DNA of 64,000 nucleotides from Janthinobacterium lividum (GTDB lineage Bacteria > Pseudomonadota > Gammaproteobacteria > Burkholderiales > Burkholderiaceae_D): assembly GCF_023509035.1 (NCBI RefSeq), contig NZ_CP075583.1, forward strand, positions 1,364,001-1,428,000, read 5' to 3'. Numbering within the stretch: position 1 is the stretch's first letter; each line of letters starts with the position of its first letter. Made by a program: the position numbers and the translations under genes. The notes below the pieces were generated by a model. It saw only the letters and a program-made list of their open reading frames with translations. It did no database searches and was not told the origin of the DNA. Positions 27,360 to 39,430 of this stretch are shown here, piece by piece.

Positions 27360-28391
27360 ATGTATGTTGTCCGTCCGGTAGAAATTGCGGATATTGCAGC
27401 CCTCGAAGCGCTGGCCGCGGTAACCATGCCGGGTGTCCATACCCTGCCGAAGACGCGCGAAAAAATCGCCGCCTCCGTCGAGCGCTCCATCGCCTCGTTT
27501 GCCGCCCATGTCGACATCCCCAGCGAAGAGTCGTATCTCTTCGTGCTTGAATCCCTGCTCGACAAGAGTATTGCCGGCACGGCCGCCATCTTCGCCTCGG
27601 CCGGCTCGAACGGCACCTATTTTTCCTTTCGCAACGACGTCATCCAGCAAGTCTCGCGTGACCTGAACATCAGCCATAGCGTGCATGCGCTGACCCTGTG
27701 TTCGGAGCTGACGGCGTATTCGCAGCTGTCCGGCTTCTATGTGCGCAACATGGAGCAGGCGGGCCTGGAAGCGGCCCTGCTGTCGCGCGCGCGGCTGCTG
27801 TTCGCCGTGCTGGCGCCGCACCGCTTTGGCGACCGTTTCTTTGTGCCGCTGGCCGGCATCACGGACGCCAATGGCCAGTCGCCATTCTGGGATGCGCTGG
27901 GCCGCAAGTTCTTCCAGATGGATTTCCTCGATGCCGAAAAAGTCATCGGCGGCGCCCGCAACCGCACCCTGATCGTCGAATTGATGCCGCACTACCCCGT
28001 GTACGTGCCGCTGCTGCCCGGCGATGCGCAGGCTGCCATGGGCCAGATCCACCCCAGTGGCGAACTGGCTTTCAATTTGCTGACGGAAGAAGGCTTTGAA
28101 GCCGACGATTACATCGACATCTTCGATGGCGGCCCGATCCTGCAGGCGCACAAGCATGCGCTGCGCTCGTTTACGGGTTCGCTCACGCGCCGCGTCGTCG
28201 CAGGCGTCACGCCCAGCCGCACGGGCCTGAAAGTGCATTACGCGGTCGCTTCCGGCGCGGAGCGCAACTTCCGCGCCGTCACCTTTACCTGTGATGCGCT
28301 CGAAGCGCAGGACACCGTCGGCTTGCCGCCCGAGCTGCTTGAAGCGCTGGCCGTGGCCGAAGGCGACAGCGTCATTTGCGTGCGCATTTAA
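27360..28391 (+). CDS. aruF: arginine/ornithine succinyltransferase, alpha subunit
   Basis: 343 residues from ATG 27360 (GAAGGAG at 7-nt spacing; the frame is open further upstream). AruF and AruG form the heteromeric succinyltransferase that starts the AST pathway, adding succinyl from succinyl-CoA to arginine. AstA-type features: the opening MYVVRPVEIADIAALEALA, NGTYFSFRNDVIQQVSRDLNI, LCSELTAYSQLSGFY, FWDALGRKFFQMDFLDAEK and YIDIFDGGPILQAHKHALR. It is about 14 bp from its paralogue aruG; the shared blocks show an old duplication. Confidence 0.93.
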   Translation: MYVVRPVEIADIAALEALAAVTMPGVHTLPKTREKIAASVERSIASFAAHVDIPSEESYLFVLESLLDKSIAGTAAIFASAGSNGTYFSFRNDVIQQVSRDLNISHSVHALTLCSELTAYSQLSGFYVRNMEQAGLEAALLSRARLLFAVLAPHRFGDRFFVPLAGITDANGQSPFWDALGRKFFQMDFLDAEKVIGGARNRTLIVELMPHYPVYVPLLPGDAQAAMGQIHPSGELAFNLLTEEGFEADDYIDIFDGGPILQAHKHALRSFTGSLTRRVVAGVTPSRTGLKVHYAVASGAERNFRAVTFTCDALEAQDTVGLPPELLEALAVAEGDSVICVRI

Positions 28392-28404
28392 CCGAGAGAA
28401 CATT

Positions 28405-29449
28405 ATGCTAGTAGTACGCGCCATCAACGCTTCTGACCTGGACGCCCTGTACGGCTTGGCCAGCCAGGTCGGCACCGGCATGACCACCCTCAAGCCGGAC
28501 ATGAAAATGCTGGGCGACCGCCTGGCCATTGCCTGCGCTTCGTTCGCCGAAACCATCGCGCCCGAAAAGCGCGACTACATGTTTGTCATGGAGGATACGG
28601 ATACGGGCCGCCTGGCCGGCGTATGCGCCATCAAGGGCGCCGTGGGCCTGGAAGAACCGTTCTATAACTACCGCATCGGCACCCTGGTCCATTCGAGCCG
28701 CGAGCTCGACGTGTTTACGCGCATGGAAACGCTGTACCTGTCGAACGACCTGACGGGCAGCACGGAACTGTGCTCGCTGTTTTTGCACCCCGACTACCGC
28801 AGTGGCAACAACGGCAAGCTGCTGTCGAAAAGCCGCTTCCTGTTCATCGCCCAGTTCCCGCACCTGTTCACGGAAAAGCTGATCGCCGAAATGCGCGGCT
28901 ACCAGGCGCCGGACGGCAGTTCGCCGTTCTATGAAGGCCTGGGGCGCCACTTCTTCAAGATGGATTTCCACCACGTCGACGACTTGACGAGCCTGGGTAA
29001 AAAATCATTCATCGCCGAACTGATGCCGCGTCAGCCCATGTACGTGGCCTACCTGCCCGACGAAGCGCAGGAAGTGATCGGCAAGGTGCATCTGAGCACG
29101 GCGCCCGCGCGCCGCCTGCTGGAACAGGAAGGCTTGCACTTCGAAGGCTATGTCGACATTTTCGACGCCGGTCCCGTGCTGCAGGCGCGCGTGTCCGAGT
29201 TGCGCGCCATGCGCGACAGCATGCCGGCCGTGCTCGACGCCGAGGCTATACCTGAAGTGTGCGGCGACCTCGCCCAGGCCGAGCCTTACCTGGTGTCGAA
29301 CACCGACCTGAAAGATTTCCGCATGATCGTCACCAGCGCCAATCCGCACAGCGGCAAGATCGCGCTCGATGACGATGAACTGCATCTGCTGCGCTGCCAT
29401 CACGGTGACACCGTGCGCACCTTGTCACTCAACCCGAGGAAGCATCCCC

Positions 29450-29457
<8 letters not shown>
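28405..29457 (+). CDS. aruG: arginine/ornithine succinyltransferase, beta subunit
   Basis: 350 residues, paralogue of AruF. Family blocks: MLVVRAINASDLDALYGLA, FYNYRIGTLVHSSRELDVF, TELCSLFLHPDYRSGNNGKLL (acyl-CoA binding GNAT-like segment), FYEGLGRHFFKMDFHHVDD and YVDIFDAGPVLQARVSELR. ATG 28405 follows GAGAGAA. Its last codons overlap the start of astD by 8 bp, which indicates tight co-translation. In gamma-enterics a single astA gene does this job; the two-subunit form is typical of Pseudomonas and Burkholderiales. Confidence 0.93.
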
Positions 29458-30947
<1,490 letters not shown>

Positions 30948-30956
30948 GGAATCCTC

Positions 30957-32297
30957 ATGCACAGCACGCGCGAATACAATTTTGACGGCCTGGTCGGGCC
31001 ATCGCATAACTATGCCGGACTGTCGTTCGGCAACGTGGCCTCGTTCAGCAATGTGAAAAGCGCCTCCAATCCGAAGCAGGCTGCCTTGCAGGGCCTGGCC
31101 AAGATGCGCGCGCTGGCGGCGCGCGGCTTTGCGCAAGCCTTGCTGCCGCCGCAGGACCGGCCCAATTTCCGCCTGCTGCGCGCTATCGGTTTCACGGGGG
31201 CGGACGCCGAAGTGCTGGCGCGCGCCTACAAGGAGTCGCCCGTCATCCTGGCCTGCGCCTATTCCGCCTCGCCCATGTGGACGGCGAATGCCGCCACGGT
31301 CAGCCCGTCGGCCGATACGCAGGATGGCCGCGTGCATTTCACGGCCGCCAACCTGAATAACAAGCTGCACCGCGCCTTCGAGCACGCGCAGTCGGCGCGC
31401 AGCCTGCGCGCCATTTTCAGCGATGACAAGCACTTTGCCGTGCATGACGCGCTGCCGTCGACGCCCGCCTTTGGCGACGAGGGCGCGGCCAACCATACGC
31501 GTTTGGGTGCGAACCACGGCGCGCCATCGGTTGAATTGTTCGTGTATGGTCGGGTGGAGTTCGATCCTTCCGCGCCGTCGCCGAAGCGCTATCCTGCGCG
31601 CCAGACCCTGGAAGCGTCGCAAGCCGTGGCGCGCTTGCATGGCCTCGATGCGAAACGCACCGTGTACGTGCAGCAGAATCCGGACGTGATCGACCAGGGC
31701 GTGTTCCATAACGATGTCATCGCCGTGGGCAATGGCAATGTGCTGTTCTATCATGAGCAGGCGTTTGCCGATGAAGGGGAAAGCCTGTCGCAGTTGCGCC
31801 GTGCCGTCGCCGCCACGGGTGCGCAACTGGACGCGCTGCGCGTGGACACGGGGCAGGTGCCGATCGCCGACGCGGTCAGCAGCTATCTGTTCAACAGCCA
31901 GCTCTTGACGAAAGAGGGCGGCAAGATGGCGCTGGTGATCCCGCAGGAATGCCAGGAAAACCGCGCCGTGTCGCGTTACCTGGACGGCCTGGTGGCCGGC
32001 GGTGGTCCCATCGATGAACTGATTCATTTCGATCTGCGCCAGAGCATGCGCAACGGCGGCGGGCCGGCCTGCCTGCGTTTGCGCGTGGCCCTGACGGAAA
32101 CCGAAGCGCGCGCCATGCACCAGGGCGTGGTCATGACGGAAACGCTGTACCATCGGCTGGTGCAGTGGGTGGAAAAACACTACCGCGACCATCTGGAGCC
32201 GGGCGACCTGGCCGACCCGCAGCTGGCGCTGGAAGTGCATGCAGCGCTTGAAGAATTGACGATCATCCTCAACTTACCGGGATTGTACGACTTGTAG
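30957..32297 (+). CDS. astB: N-succinylarginine dihydrolase
   Basis: 446 residues. Converts succinylarginine to succinylornithine, CO2 and two ammonia; amidinotransferase-type alpha/beta propeller. Visible: [21 protein letters not shown] at the start, [54 protein letters not shown], the His in [13 protein letters not shown] and the catalytic Cys at residue 372 in [13 protein letters not shown]. Lies 9 bp after astD. The cluster order is C-F-G-D-B, as in Pseudomonas aru. Confidence 0.95.
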   Translation: MHSTREYNFDGLVGPSHNYAGLSFGNVASFSNVKSASNPKQAALQGLAKMRALAARGFAQALLPPQDRPNFRLLRAIGFTGADAEVLARAYKESPVILACAYSASPMWTANAATVSPSADTQDGRVHFTAANLNNKLHRAFEHAQSARSLRAIFSDDKHFAVHDALPSTPAFGDEGAANHTRLGANHGAPSVELFVYGRVEFDPSAPSPKRYPARQTLEASQAVARLHGLDAKRTVYVQQNPDVIDQGVFHNDVIAVGNGNVLFYHEQAFADEGESLSQLRRAVAATGAQLDALRVDTGQVPIADAVSSYLFNSQLLTKEGGKMALVIPQECQENRAVSRYLDGLVAGGGPIDELIHFDLRQSMRNGGGPACLRLRVALTETEARAMHQGVVMTETLYHRLVQWVEKHYRDHLEPGDLADPQLALEVHAALEELTIILNLPGLYDL

Positions 32298-32451
32298 GCG
32301 ATAGAAAATACACAGAAAAAATCCGAGACAGACTATCCGTAGCACAGACAGAATTGGACGGGCGACCCCCGTCTCTTGACACCGCTGCCGCCCAGCCACA
32401 AGCCCGGAACGACAGCGTTGGACATTCACATTACCGTAATGGAGATGCAAG

Positions 32452-35400
32452 ATGAATCACACGCCACAAGATTTGCGTACACAAACGCTGGAGCTGATTA
32501 ACGCGGCTGGCAATGCAGGCAAGGCGGCAGCGCCTGTCGTGCAACTGGTGCAGGCATGGCTGGACTCGCTCGACGCCGAAGACCTGGCCGATATCGCGCC
32601 CGACAGCCTGGCGCCCGTGCTTGTCGACGGTTTCACGCAAGCTGCCAAGCGCGCGGGCAGCGGCTGCCAGATCGCCACCCTGCGTTATGCGGATGGCCGT
32701 GGCGGCATGGCGAGCGCCTTGCTGATCCTGAACGAAGACATGCCTTACCTGGTCGACTCCATCGTCATGGCCATGCGCCGCCAGCACCTTGCCGTGCGCG
32801 GCGTGATGAATACCGTGCTGCCCGTGCGCCGCGCCGCTGACGGCAGCGTCGAAGCGGTGCGCCAGCCTGGCGACCCGCTCGAATCGTATGTGCTGGTGCT
32901 GCTCGACGAAGAGCTGGCGCCGGAAGCCCTGGCTGCGCTGGTCGCCGCCCTGGAGACGGTCGCGCGTGACGCCGCCATCGTGCGCCGCGATGCCGCCGCC
33001 ATGAGCGAGCGCCTGGCCGCTGTCGCCACGGCTGCATCGCAGCATGGCGAAGAAGGCGCGGAAGTGGCCGCCTTCCTGGAATGGGCACGCAGCGGCGGCT
33101 TTGAAGTGTTCGGCTACGCCTACTACCGCGTCAAGCCGGGCGTGCGCGAACTCGAACGCGACATCCCGAGCCGTGTCGGCGTGCTGCAGGATACGGCGCA
33201 TCCTGTATACGGCACCTGCCTGGCGAATATCCCGGGCGACTTCGACACCCTGGCCAAGCGCGATTCGGCGCTGTCCATCGTCAAGGCCGACGTGGCGGGT
33301 ACTTTGCACCGCGACCAGCAGCTGGACTTCATCGGCGTGCGCGACATGGATGCGCAAGGCGCGATTCTGGGCGAGCATTGCTTCGTCGGCCTGTTTACCC
33401 GCGCCGGCAATTCCACCCCGCTGGCGGCGCTGCCGTTTGCGCGCGGCCGCGTGGCCAAGGTATTGAGCCTGGCCGGCGTGCGCCAGCAAGGCTTCCGTGC
33501 CGAGAAATTCCGGGAAATCCTCGAATCGCTGCCGCGCACGGAAGCGCTGGAAGCGGACCTCGACTGGCTGGCGCAAGTGTGCGGCGCCGTCGTCTCGCTG
33601 TACAAGCAGCCGCGCACCAAGGTCTTTGCGCGCCGCGACGTGTATGCGCGACACCTGAACGTGCTGGTCTACCTGCCGCGCGAGCGCTACAGCGCCAGCG
33701 TGGCATCGAGCCTGGCAAAAGCGCTGCAAGCCAGTTCCGGCGCCACGCATGTGAGCATGCAAACCCTGGTGGCCGACGGCCCCCTGGCGCGTGTCTACCT
33801 GATCGCCCACGCCGCGCGCTATCCACTGGACCTGGAAACAGATATCGAACAGCCGCTGCTGGGCGTGCTCGATGGCTGGCATAACGGCTTTGCCGCCGTG
33901 GCCGACGCCGTGCCCGACGTGGCCCTGCGTACCAGCCTGCGCAAACTCTGCGCGACTTTACCGCTCGATTATGTGGCCGCCACGGCGCCGGCCGTTGCCT
34001 TCCGCGACCTCGACACCATCTTGCGCAACACCGATCCGGCACACGTGGCCGTGCGCATCGAGACGGGCGCCGCCACCACCATCCGTTTGTACTCGGCCAA
34101 CAAGGTGCCGCCGCTGTCGACCATCCTGCCGGCACTGCACAATGCGGGCGTGGCCATCGACCGCGAACAGGCGTACTCCGTTTCGCTGTCCGACGGCACG
34201 CGCTATTTCGTCACCAGTCTGACGGTCGATGCCGCCAGCGCGGCGAAACTGGCGCAGCCATCCGTCGTCGCAGTGGCGCAGGAACTGTTTGCCGCCCTGT
34301 TCAACGATACGGCCGAAGATGGCCGCCTGAACGGCCTGGTCATCGAAGGCGGTTTGTCGACGCGTGAAGTGCAACTGGTGCGCGCTTACACCAGCTACTG
34401 GCGCCAGACGGGCAGCCGCTTCTCGGTGCGCTACATCGCCGAAAGCCTGCGCAAGCAGCCGGCACAGGTCAAAGCCCTGGTCGAGGCCTTCCTGCAGCGC
34501 TTCGACCCTTCGCTGTCCGACGCGCAGCACGCGGCGGCCCTGGAAAGCATCGCTGCCATCAAGGCCGGCCTGCCATCCGTGAATCACGCCGATACCGAGG
34601 AAATTCTCGGCGCGCTGGCCGACCTGATGGCCGCCACCCTGCGCACCAGCTACTTCCAGAACAATCAAGCCGGCGACAAGATCATCTTCAAGTTTGACAC
34701 CAGCAGCCTGGCGCTGGTGCCGGAACCGCGTCCTTACCGCGAGATTTTTGTGTTCTCGCGCCGCTTTGAAGGCGTGCACCTGCGCGGCGGCCCTGTCGCC
34801 CGTGGCGGCTTGCGCTGGTCCGACCGCATGGAAGACTACCGCACCGAAGTGCTGGGCCTCGTCAAGGCGCAGATGGTGAAGAATGCCGTCATCGTGCCGG
34901 CCGGCGCGAAGGGTGGTTTTGTCTGCAAGATGATGCCGAAGGACGCTGTGCGCGAAACCATCGCGGCAGAAGGCGAAGCCGTCTATCGCCTGTTCATTTC
35001 CAGCCTGCTGGAAGTGACGGACAACCGTTCCCTGGGCAATATCGTCCCGCCAGTCGACACCGTGTGTTTTGACGATGCCGACCCTTACCTGGTGGTCGCC
35101 GCCGACAAGGGCACGGCCACGTTCTCGGACATCGCCAACGGCATCGCCGTGCAGCGCGGTTTCTGGCTCGGCGACGCGTTTGCCTCGGGCGGCTCGAACG
35201 GCTACGACCACAAGAAGCTGGGCATCACGGCCAAGGGCGCATTCGAAGCCGTGAAGCGCCACTTCTATGAAATGGACCACGACCTGAACACCACCCCGAT
35301 CACCATGGTCGGCGTGGGCGACATGTCGGGCGACGTGTTCGGCAACGGCGTATTGCTGTCGCGCCAGCTGAAACTGGTGGCCGCATTCGACCACCGCCAC

Positions 35401-37179
35401 ATCTTCCTCGACCCGACACCGGACGTCGCCGTCTCGTTCGACGAACGCGCGCGCCTGTTTGCCTTGCCGCGTTCCTCGTGGGACGATTACAACAAGGAGC
35501 TGATCTCGGCTGGCGGCGGCGTGTATCCGCGCTCCGCCCGCACGATCGAACTGTCGCCGCAAATCCGCGCCGCGCTCGATATCGCGGAAACCTCGCTGGC
35601 GCCGGAAGAACTGATGCACCGCATCCTGAAGTCGCCCGTGGACCTGTTCTACAACGGCGGTATCGGTACCTACATCAAGGCCTCGACGGAAACGCACGCA
35701 CAGGTGAAGGACCGCGCGAATGACCACATCCGCGTCAGCGGCAATGAGCTGCGCGTGAAAGTGGTGGCCGAAGGCGGCAACCTGGGTGCGACGCAGGCAG
35801 GCCGCATCGAGTTCGCGCTGGCGGGCGGACGCATCTTCACCGATGCGATCGACAACTCTGCCGGCGTGGATTGCTCGGACCATGAAGTGAACGTGAAAAT
35901 CTGGCTGGACGTGGAAGTCAATGCGGGCAAGCTGACGGAAGCAGAACGCAATCGCGAGCTGTATGCGATGACGGATGACGTCGAGCGCCTGGTCTTGCGC
36001 GACAACACGCAGCAGACGCATTTGCTGGTGCGCGAGTTGCAGGCGCAAAGCGAGAGCGCCGTGCAGGATGGCTATGCCGCCCTGATCGCCAGCCTGGAAG
36101 AAGAAGGCGCCCTGTCGCGCGAACTGGAGCAACTGCCTTCAGTGGCCGAACTGGCACGCCGCAAGCTCGATAACCGTGGCTTGACCACGCCGGAACTGGC
36201 GGTGGTGATCGCCAACGTGAAGAACCGCTTCAAGCGCATCCTGTCCGCGCTGCCGTTGACGGATGAAACGTGGGCCGAACCGGTGCTGAAACCGTACTTC
36301 CCGTCCTTGCTGGTGGAAACCCGTTCGGCGCTCGACCACCCGCTGGCCAACGCCATCCTGGCGACCGTGCTGGCCAATGAAGTGATCAACCGCTGCGGCC
36401 CGCTGATGATCCGCAACCTGGCGGCGGAACACGGCGTGGACGAATCTGCCGTGATCCTCGCCTGGGGCCAGGCCTGGGTGGCGCTGAACCTGGCACCCGT
36501 GTTCGACGCGCTCGATGCCGATGCGCTGACGATTCCGCGCGAAGTGTCGATCAAGGTCGACGCGCAAACGCGTGTGCTGCAGCAGACGATGATCGCCGGC
36601 GTGCTGTCGGTGCCGGCCGAGCAGTTGCGCGGCGCCGGCCTGGCCGAACTGACTCGTTTGTTTGGCGCGGAATCGAAGCGCGAGCTGCTGAAAGCGGTCG
36701 GCATCAAGTCGGAAGCGGCGCTGGTGCCGGGCTCGACGCCGGCCTTCGTGCAAGCGTGGGATGCGGTCGACGCGCTGGAAGTCGTTGCTGGCTTCCTGTT
36801 CCCGGCCTTGTCCGTGCCGCGTCCTGCCTCGATGGACCTGGCCGCGTTCCTGCAAGTGGGCCTGGCCCTGCGCAGCCAGGCGGGCATCGACACCCTGGAG
36901 CGTGGTCTGAAGCTGGCCGCGCAAGGCAAGTCGCAGGAGCAGTTGCGCAACTACGCGCAGCAAGCACTGCGCCGCACGCAACAGCGTCTGCTGTCGCAGG
37001 TGCTGGCACGTGCCGAGCAAGGCAATGCGGGCCAGGCCGTCGATGCGGTGACGGGCGCGCTGGGCTTGTCGGCCTATGTGGCGGCGACGGAACTGGAGCA
37101 AGCCATGCTGGACGTGTGGACCTTGTCTGAAGCCGTGAATAAAATCACGGCGGAATCCACAGCGGAAGCGGCGGTGTAA
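32452..37179 (+). CDS. gdhB: NAD-specific glutamate dehydrogenase, large (180-kDa) type
   Basis: 1575 residues, in the size range of the GDH-180 class found in Streptomyces and Pseudomonas (GdhB). It oxidises glutamate to 2-oxoglutarate and ammonia with NAD, a catabolic role. Long N-terminal region with ACT-like folds (DMPYLVDSIVMAMRR, FASYY-type motifs), then the catalytic core from about residue 775: GGPVARGGLRWSDRMEDYRTEVLGL, NAVIVPAGAKGGFVCK (active Lys) and the Rossmann part with VGVGDMSGDVFGNGVLLS and VVAEGGNLGATQAGR. It sits between astB and astE and overlaps astE by one base (TAATG). The 154-bp gap before it has a GACGGG/CCCGTC hairpin (32358-32374) and a TTGACA (32376-32381). Confidence 0.95.
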   Translation: MNHTPQDLRTQTLELINAAGNAGKAAAPVVQLVQAWLDSLDAEDLADIAPDSLAPVLVDGFTQAAKRAGSGCQIATLRYADGRGGMASALLILNEDMPYLVDSIVMAMRRQHLAVRGVMNTVLPVRRAADGSVEAVRQPGDPLESYVLVLLDEELAPEALAALVAALETVARDAAIVRRDAAAMSERLAAVATAASQHGEEGAEVAAFLEWARSGGFEVFGYAYYRVKPGVRELERDIPSRVGVLQDTAHPVYGTCLANIPGDFDTLAKRDSALSIVKADVAGTLHRDQQLDFIGVRDMDAQGAILGEHCFVGLFTRAGNSTPLAALPFARGRVAKVLSLAGVRQQGFRAEKFREILESLPRTEALEADLDWLAQVCGAVVSLYKQPRTKVFARRDVYARHLNVLVYLPRERYSASVASSLAKALQASSGATHVSMQTLVADGPLARVYLIAHAARYPLDLETDIEQPLLGVLDGWHNGFAAVADAVPDVALRTSLRKLCATLPLDYVAATAPAVAFRDLDTILRNTDPAHVAVRIETGAATTIRLYSANKVPPLSTILPALHNAGVAIDREQAYSVSLSDGTRYFVTSLTVDAASAAKLAQPSVVAVAQELFAALFNDTAEDGRLNGLVIEGGLSTREVQLVRAYTSYWRQTGSRFSVRYIAESLRKQPAQVKALVEAFLQRFDPSLSDAQHAAALESIAAIKAGLPSVNHADTEEILGALADLMAATLRTSYFQNNQAGDKIIFKFDTSSLALVPEPRPYREIFVFSRRFEGVHLRGGPVARGGLRWSDRMEDYRTEVLGLVKAQMVKNAVIVPAGAKGGFVCKMMPKDAVRETIAAEGEAVYRLFISSLLEVTDNRSLGNIVPPVDTVCFDDADPYLVVAADKGTATFSDIANGIAVQRGFWLGDAFASGGSNGYDHKKLGITAKGAFEAVKRHFYEMDHDLNTTPITMVGVGDMSGDVFGNGVLLSRQLKLVAAFDHRHIFLDPTPDVAVSFDERARLFALPRSSWDDYNKELISAGGGVYPRSARTIELSPQIRAALDIAETSLAPEELMHRILKSPVDLFYNGGIGTYIKASTETHAQVKDRANDHIRVSGNELRVKVVAEGGNLGATQAGRIEFALAGGRIFTDAIDNSAGVDCSDHEVNVKIWLDVEVNAGKLTEAERNRELYAMTDDVERLVLRDNTQQTHLLVRELQAQSESAVQDGYAALIASLEEEGALSRELEQLPSVAELARRKLDNRGLTTPELAVVIANVKNRFKRILSALPLTDETWAEPVLKPYFPSLLVETRSALDHPLANAILATVLANEVINRCGPLMIRNLAAEHGVDESAVILAWGQAWVALNLAPVFDALDADALTIPREVSIKVDAQTRVLQQTMIAGVLSVPAEQLRGAGLAELTRLFGAESKRELLKAVGIKSEAALVPGSTPAFVQAWDAVDALEVVAGFLFPALSVPRPASMDLAAFLQVGLALRSQAGIDTLERGLKLAAQGKSQEQLRNYAQQALRRTQQRLLSQVLARAEQGNAGQAVDAVTGALGLSAYVAATELEQAMLDVWTLSEAVNKITAESTAEAAV

Positions 37180-38198
37180 TGACGCAAGAAGTACTACAAG
37201 TTGGACAGGGCGCTGGCGGCTTGCCGCCAGCCGTGCAGGCGCTGGCGCAGGCTGATTTCAGCGGCGTGGCGCAGCTGTTCGCCAATGCCGGTTTCACGGT
37301 GGCCTTGCCGGCGCCGGGCATGCTGCAAGTGGTCAAGCCGCAAGCCGATGCGGGCCGCGCCAGCGTGGCCGTCTCGGTGGGTGTGCATGGCGACGAAACG
37401 GGGCCGATCGAAGTGCTGGCGCATCTGCTCGACGCCCTGTCGCGCGATGCGGCGACGCTGGCCGTCGACCTGCTCGTTTGCGTGGGCAATGTCGATGCGA
37501 TCCGGGCCGGCAAGCGTTTTATTGACGCCGACCTGAATCGCATGTTCCGTCCCGTGCGGGGGAGCCTGGCGCAGGCGGCGGAAAGCGCACGCGCCGATGA
37601 AATGATCGCTGCGACAAAAGCGTTCTTTGAAGCGGCGGGACCCGTGCGCTGGCACCTGGATTTGCATACGGCCATCCGGCCTTCCGTGTACCCCACGTTT
37701 GCCATCGTGCCGGACCTGGTGGCCGACGACGCCAAGACGCAGCTGATCGATTGGCTGGGCCAGGCGGCCATCGGCGCCATCATCATGAATCCGCAGTCGG
37801 CCGGCACCTACAGCTATTACTCGGCCGAACATTTCGGCGCGGCCGCCAGCACGGTGGAACTGGGCCGCGTGGGCACCCTGGGGCAGAACGATTTGTCCCT
37901 GTTCGACGACGTGTCGCGGGCGCTGGACGGCCTGCTGCGCGGCTTGCCTGCGCAAGCCGTCAAGGCCGCGCCACACGTGTTCAAGGTGGCGCAGGAAATC
38001 ATCAAGCACAGCGATGAATTCCGCATGGCTTTTGATCGCAGCACGCAGAATTTCACGTCCCTGCCGCAGCATGCCGTGATCGCCAGCGATGGCGATCATG
38101 TGTACACGGTGCAGCACGCGGAAGAGCTGGTGGTGTTTCCGAACCCGGACGTGCGCGTGGGCTTGCGCGCGGGGCTGATGGTGGTGCGTACCTCCTGA
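37179..38198 (+). CDS. astE: succinylglutamate desuccinylase
   Basis: 339 residues; zinc enzyme that splits succinylglutamate into succinate and glutamate, the last AST step. Zinc ligands: His and Glu in GVHGDETGPIEVL, and His in RWHLDLHTAIRPS; base Glu in STVELGRVGTLG. ATG 37179 overlaps the gdhB stop by one base, so glutamate release and glutamate oxidation are translationally coupled. Followed by a terminator at 38224. Correct length for the family. Confidence 0.95.
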   Translation: MTQEVLQVGQGAGGLPPAVQALAQADFSGVAQLFANAGFTVALPAPGMLQVVKPQADAGRASVAVSVGVHGDETGPIEVLAHLLDALSRDAATLAVDLLVCVGNVDAIRAGKRFIDADLNRMFRPVRGSLAQAAESARADEMIAATKAFFEAAGPVRWHLDLHTAIRPSVYPTFAIVPDLVADDAKTQLIDWLGQAAIGAIIMNPQSAGTYSYYSAEHFGAAASTVELGRVGTLGQNDLSLFDDVSRALDGLLRGLPAQAVKAAPHVFKVAQEIIKHSDEFRMAFDRSTQNFTSLPQHAVIASDGDHVYTVQHAEELVVFPNPDVRVGLRAGLMVVRTS

Positions 38199-38223
38199 TC
38201 GTTCAGCCATTACGCAGTATCAG

Positions 38224-38258
38224 GCGCCAGCCGGGGCAACCCGATTGGCGCTTTTTTT
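38224..38258 (+). terminator. terminator after astE
   Basis: GCGCCA ... TGGCGC enclosing a 16-nt loop with its own GGGGC/ACCCG pairing, followed by seven T. Marks the end of the AST-gdhB unit. Confidence 0.75.
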
Positions 38259-38346
38259 ATGGAAAAGATGCCGCACAGAAATAATTATCCATTAGGCAAT
38301 CAACTGGTTTAAAATATTTGCCCTTTTGCAATTTCTTGGACCCATC

Positions 38347-39321
38347 ATGTTGAAACGCCTGCTGACAGCCCTGCTGTGCCTGACCTTCTCCGGCCTGACG
38401 GCTGCCGCCCCTGCCGATGAGAAGGCATCCGCTCCGGAAATGACGGCCGAGCAATTCCTCGCCCAGTTGCACTTGCAGCGCGGCAAGATCACTTTGCCAG
38501 GCGGCATCGCCACCCTGGATTTGCCAGCCAACTTCCGTTATTTGTCGCCAGCGGACGCCGAGCGCGTGTTGGTCGATGCCTGGGGCAACCCACCGGGCAT
38601 GGAGTCGCTGGGCATGATCGTGCCCGCCAAGACCAGCGTGCTCGAGCGCGATAGCTGGGGTGTCATCGTCACGTATGAAAAGGAAGGGCATATCAAGGAT
38701 GACGATGCAGACAGCATCAAGTACGACGAATTGCTCAAGGATATGCAGGCGTCGGTGCTGGAAAACAATGCGGAGCGCAAGAAGCAGGGCTATCCCGGCA
38801 TGCATTTGATGGGCTGGGCGGAAAAACCCAGCTATGCCAAGGATACACACAAGCTGTACTGGGCCAAGGATCTGATGGTCGATGGCGGCGAGCACTCACT
38901 GAACTACAACGTGCGCGTGCTGGGCCGCGAAGGCGTATTGAACCTGAACGCGATTGCCAGCATGCAGCAGATCGAGGCGATCAAGAAAGAGATGCAGCAA
39001 GTGACGGCATTCACGGAATTTACCGAGGGTAACCGCTACACGGATTTCGACAGCAAGACGGACAAGGTGGCCGAATATGGCTTGGCGGCACTGGTGGCCG
39101 GTGGCGTGGCCAGCGAGCTGGGGCTGTTTGGCAAACTGCTGGCGCTGCTGCTGGCCTTCAAGAAAGTGCTGATTCTGGCCGTGGTGGGCGGCGGTGCGGC
39201 CATCGTCAAGTTCTTGGGCGGCAAGCGCAAGGATAAGCAGGCGCTGCAGCCACTGCCGCAGGCAGAACCGGTGGCACAGCCGGACCGTGCGCCCGATGGC
39301 AAGGTGAACCTGGATAAGTAA
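38347..39321 (+). CDS. DUF2167 family membrane protein
   Basis: 324 residues with a signal peptide (MLKRLLTALLCLTFSGLTAAAP). The DUF2167 body shows GKITLPGGIATLDLPANFRYL, AWGNPPGMESLGMIVP, WGVIVTYEKEGHIKDDDADSI, LMGWAEKPSYAKDTHKLYWA and YNVRVLGREGVLNLN. One or two C-terminal hydrophobic segments (AALVAGGVASELGLFGKLLALL, KVLILAVVGGGAAIVKFL) place it in the membrane, with a Pro/Gln-rich tail. The function of the family is unknown. It has its own 88-bp upstream region after the astE terminator. Confidence 0.9.
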   Translation: MLKRLLTALLCLTFSGLTAAAPADEKASAPEMTAEQFLAQLHLQRGKITLPGGIATLDLPANFRYLSPADAERVLVDAWGNPPGMESLGMIVPAKTSVLERDSWGVIVTYEKEGHIKDDDADSIKYDELLKDMQASVLENNAERKKQGYPGMHLMGWAEKPSYAKDTHKLYWAKDLMVDGGEHSLNYNVRVLGREGVLNLNAIASMQQIEAIKKEMQQVTAFTEFTEGNRYTDFDSKTDKVAEYGLAALVAGGVASELGLFGKLLALLLAFKKVLILAVVGGGAAIVKFLGGKRKDKQALQPLPQAEPVAQPDRAPDGKVNLDK

Positions 39322-39430
39322 GGGCAACTGTGCCGCTTGGTGCGCTGGCGCACAGGAGTGGCATTGCGCGCGCTGCCGGAAAACAGTGCCTCGGGTACAC
39401 TGGCTCATCGTTCACTATCAGGAGTTCGCC

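Noticed and set aside
32376..32404. TTGACA upstream of gdhB as a strong promoter
   Set aside because: The -35 hexamer is perfect, but no -10-like sequence occurs 15-19 bp downstream.
33958..36132. 724-codon ORF antisense to gdhB
   Set aside because: Composition is that of a GC-skew shadow; gdhB is clearly the real gene.
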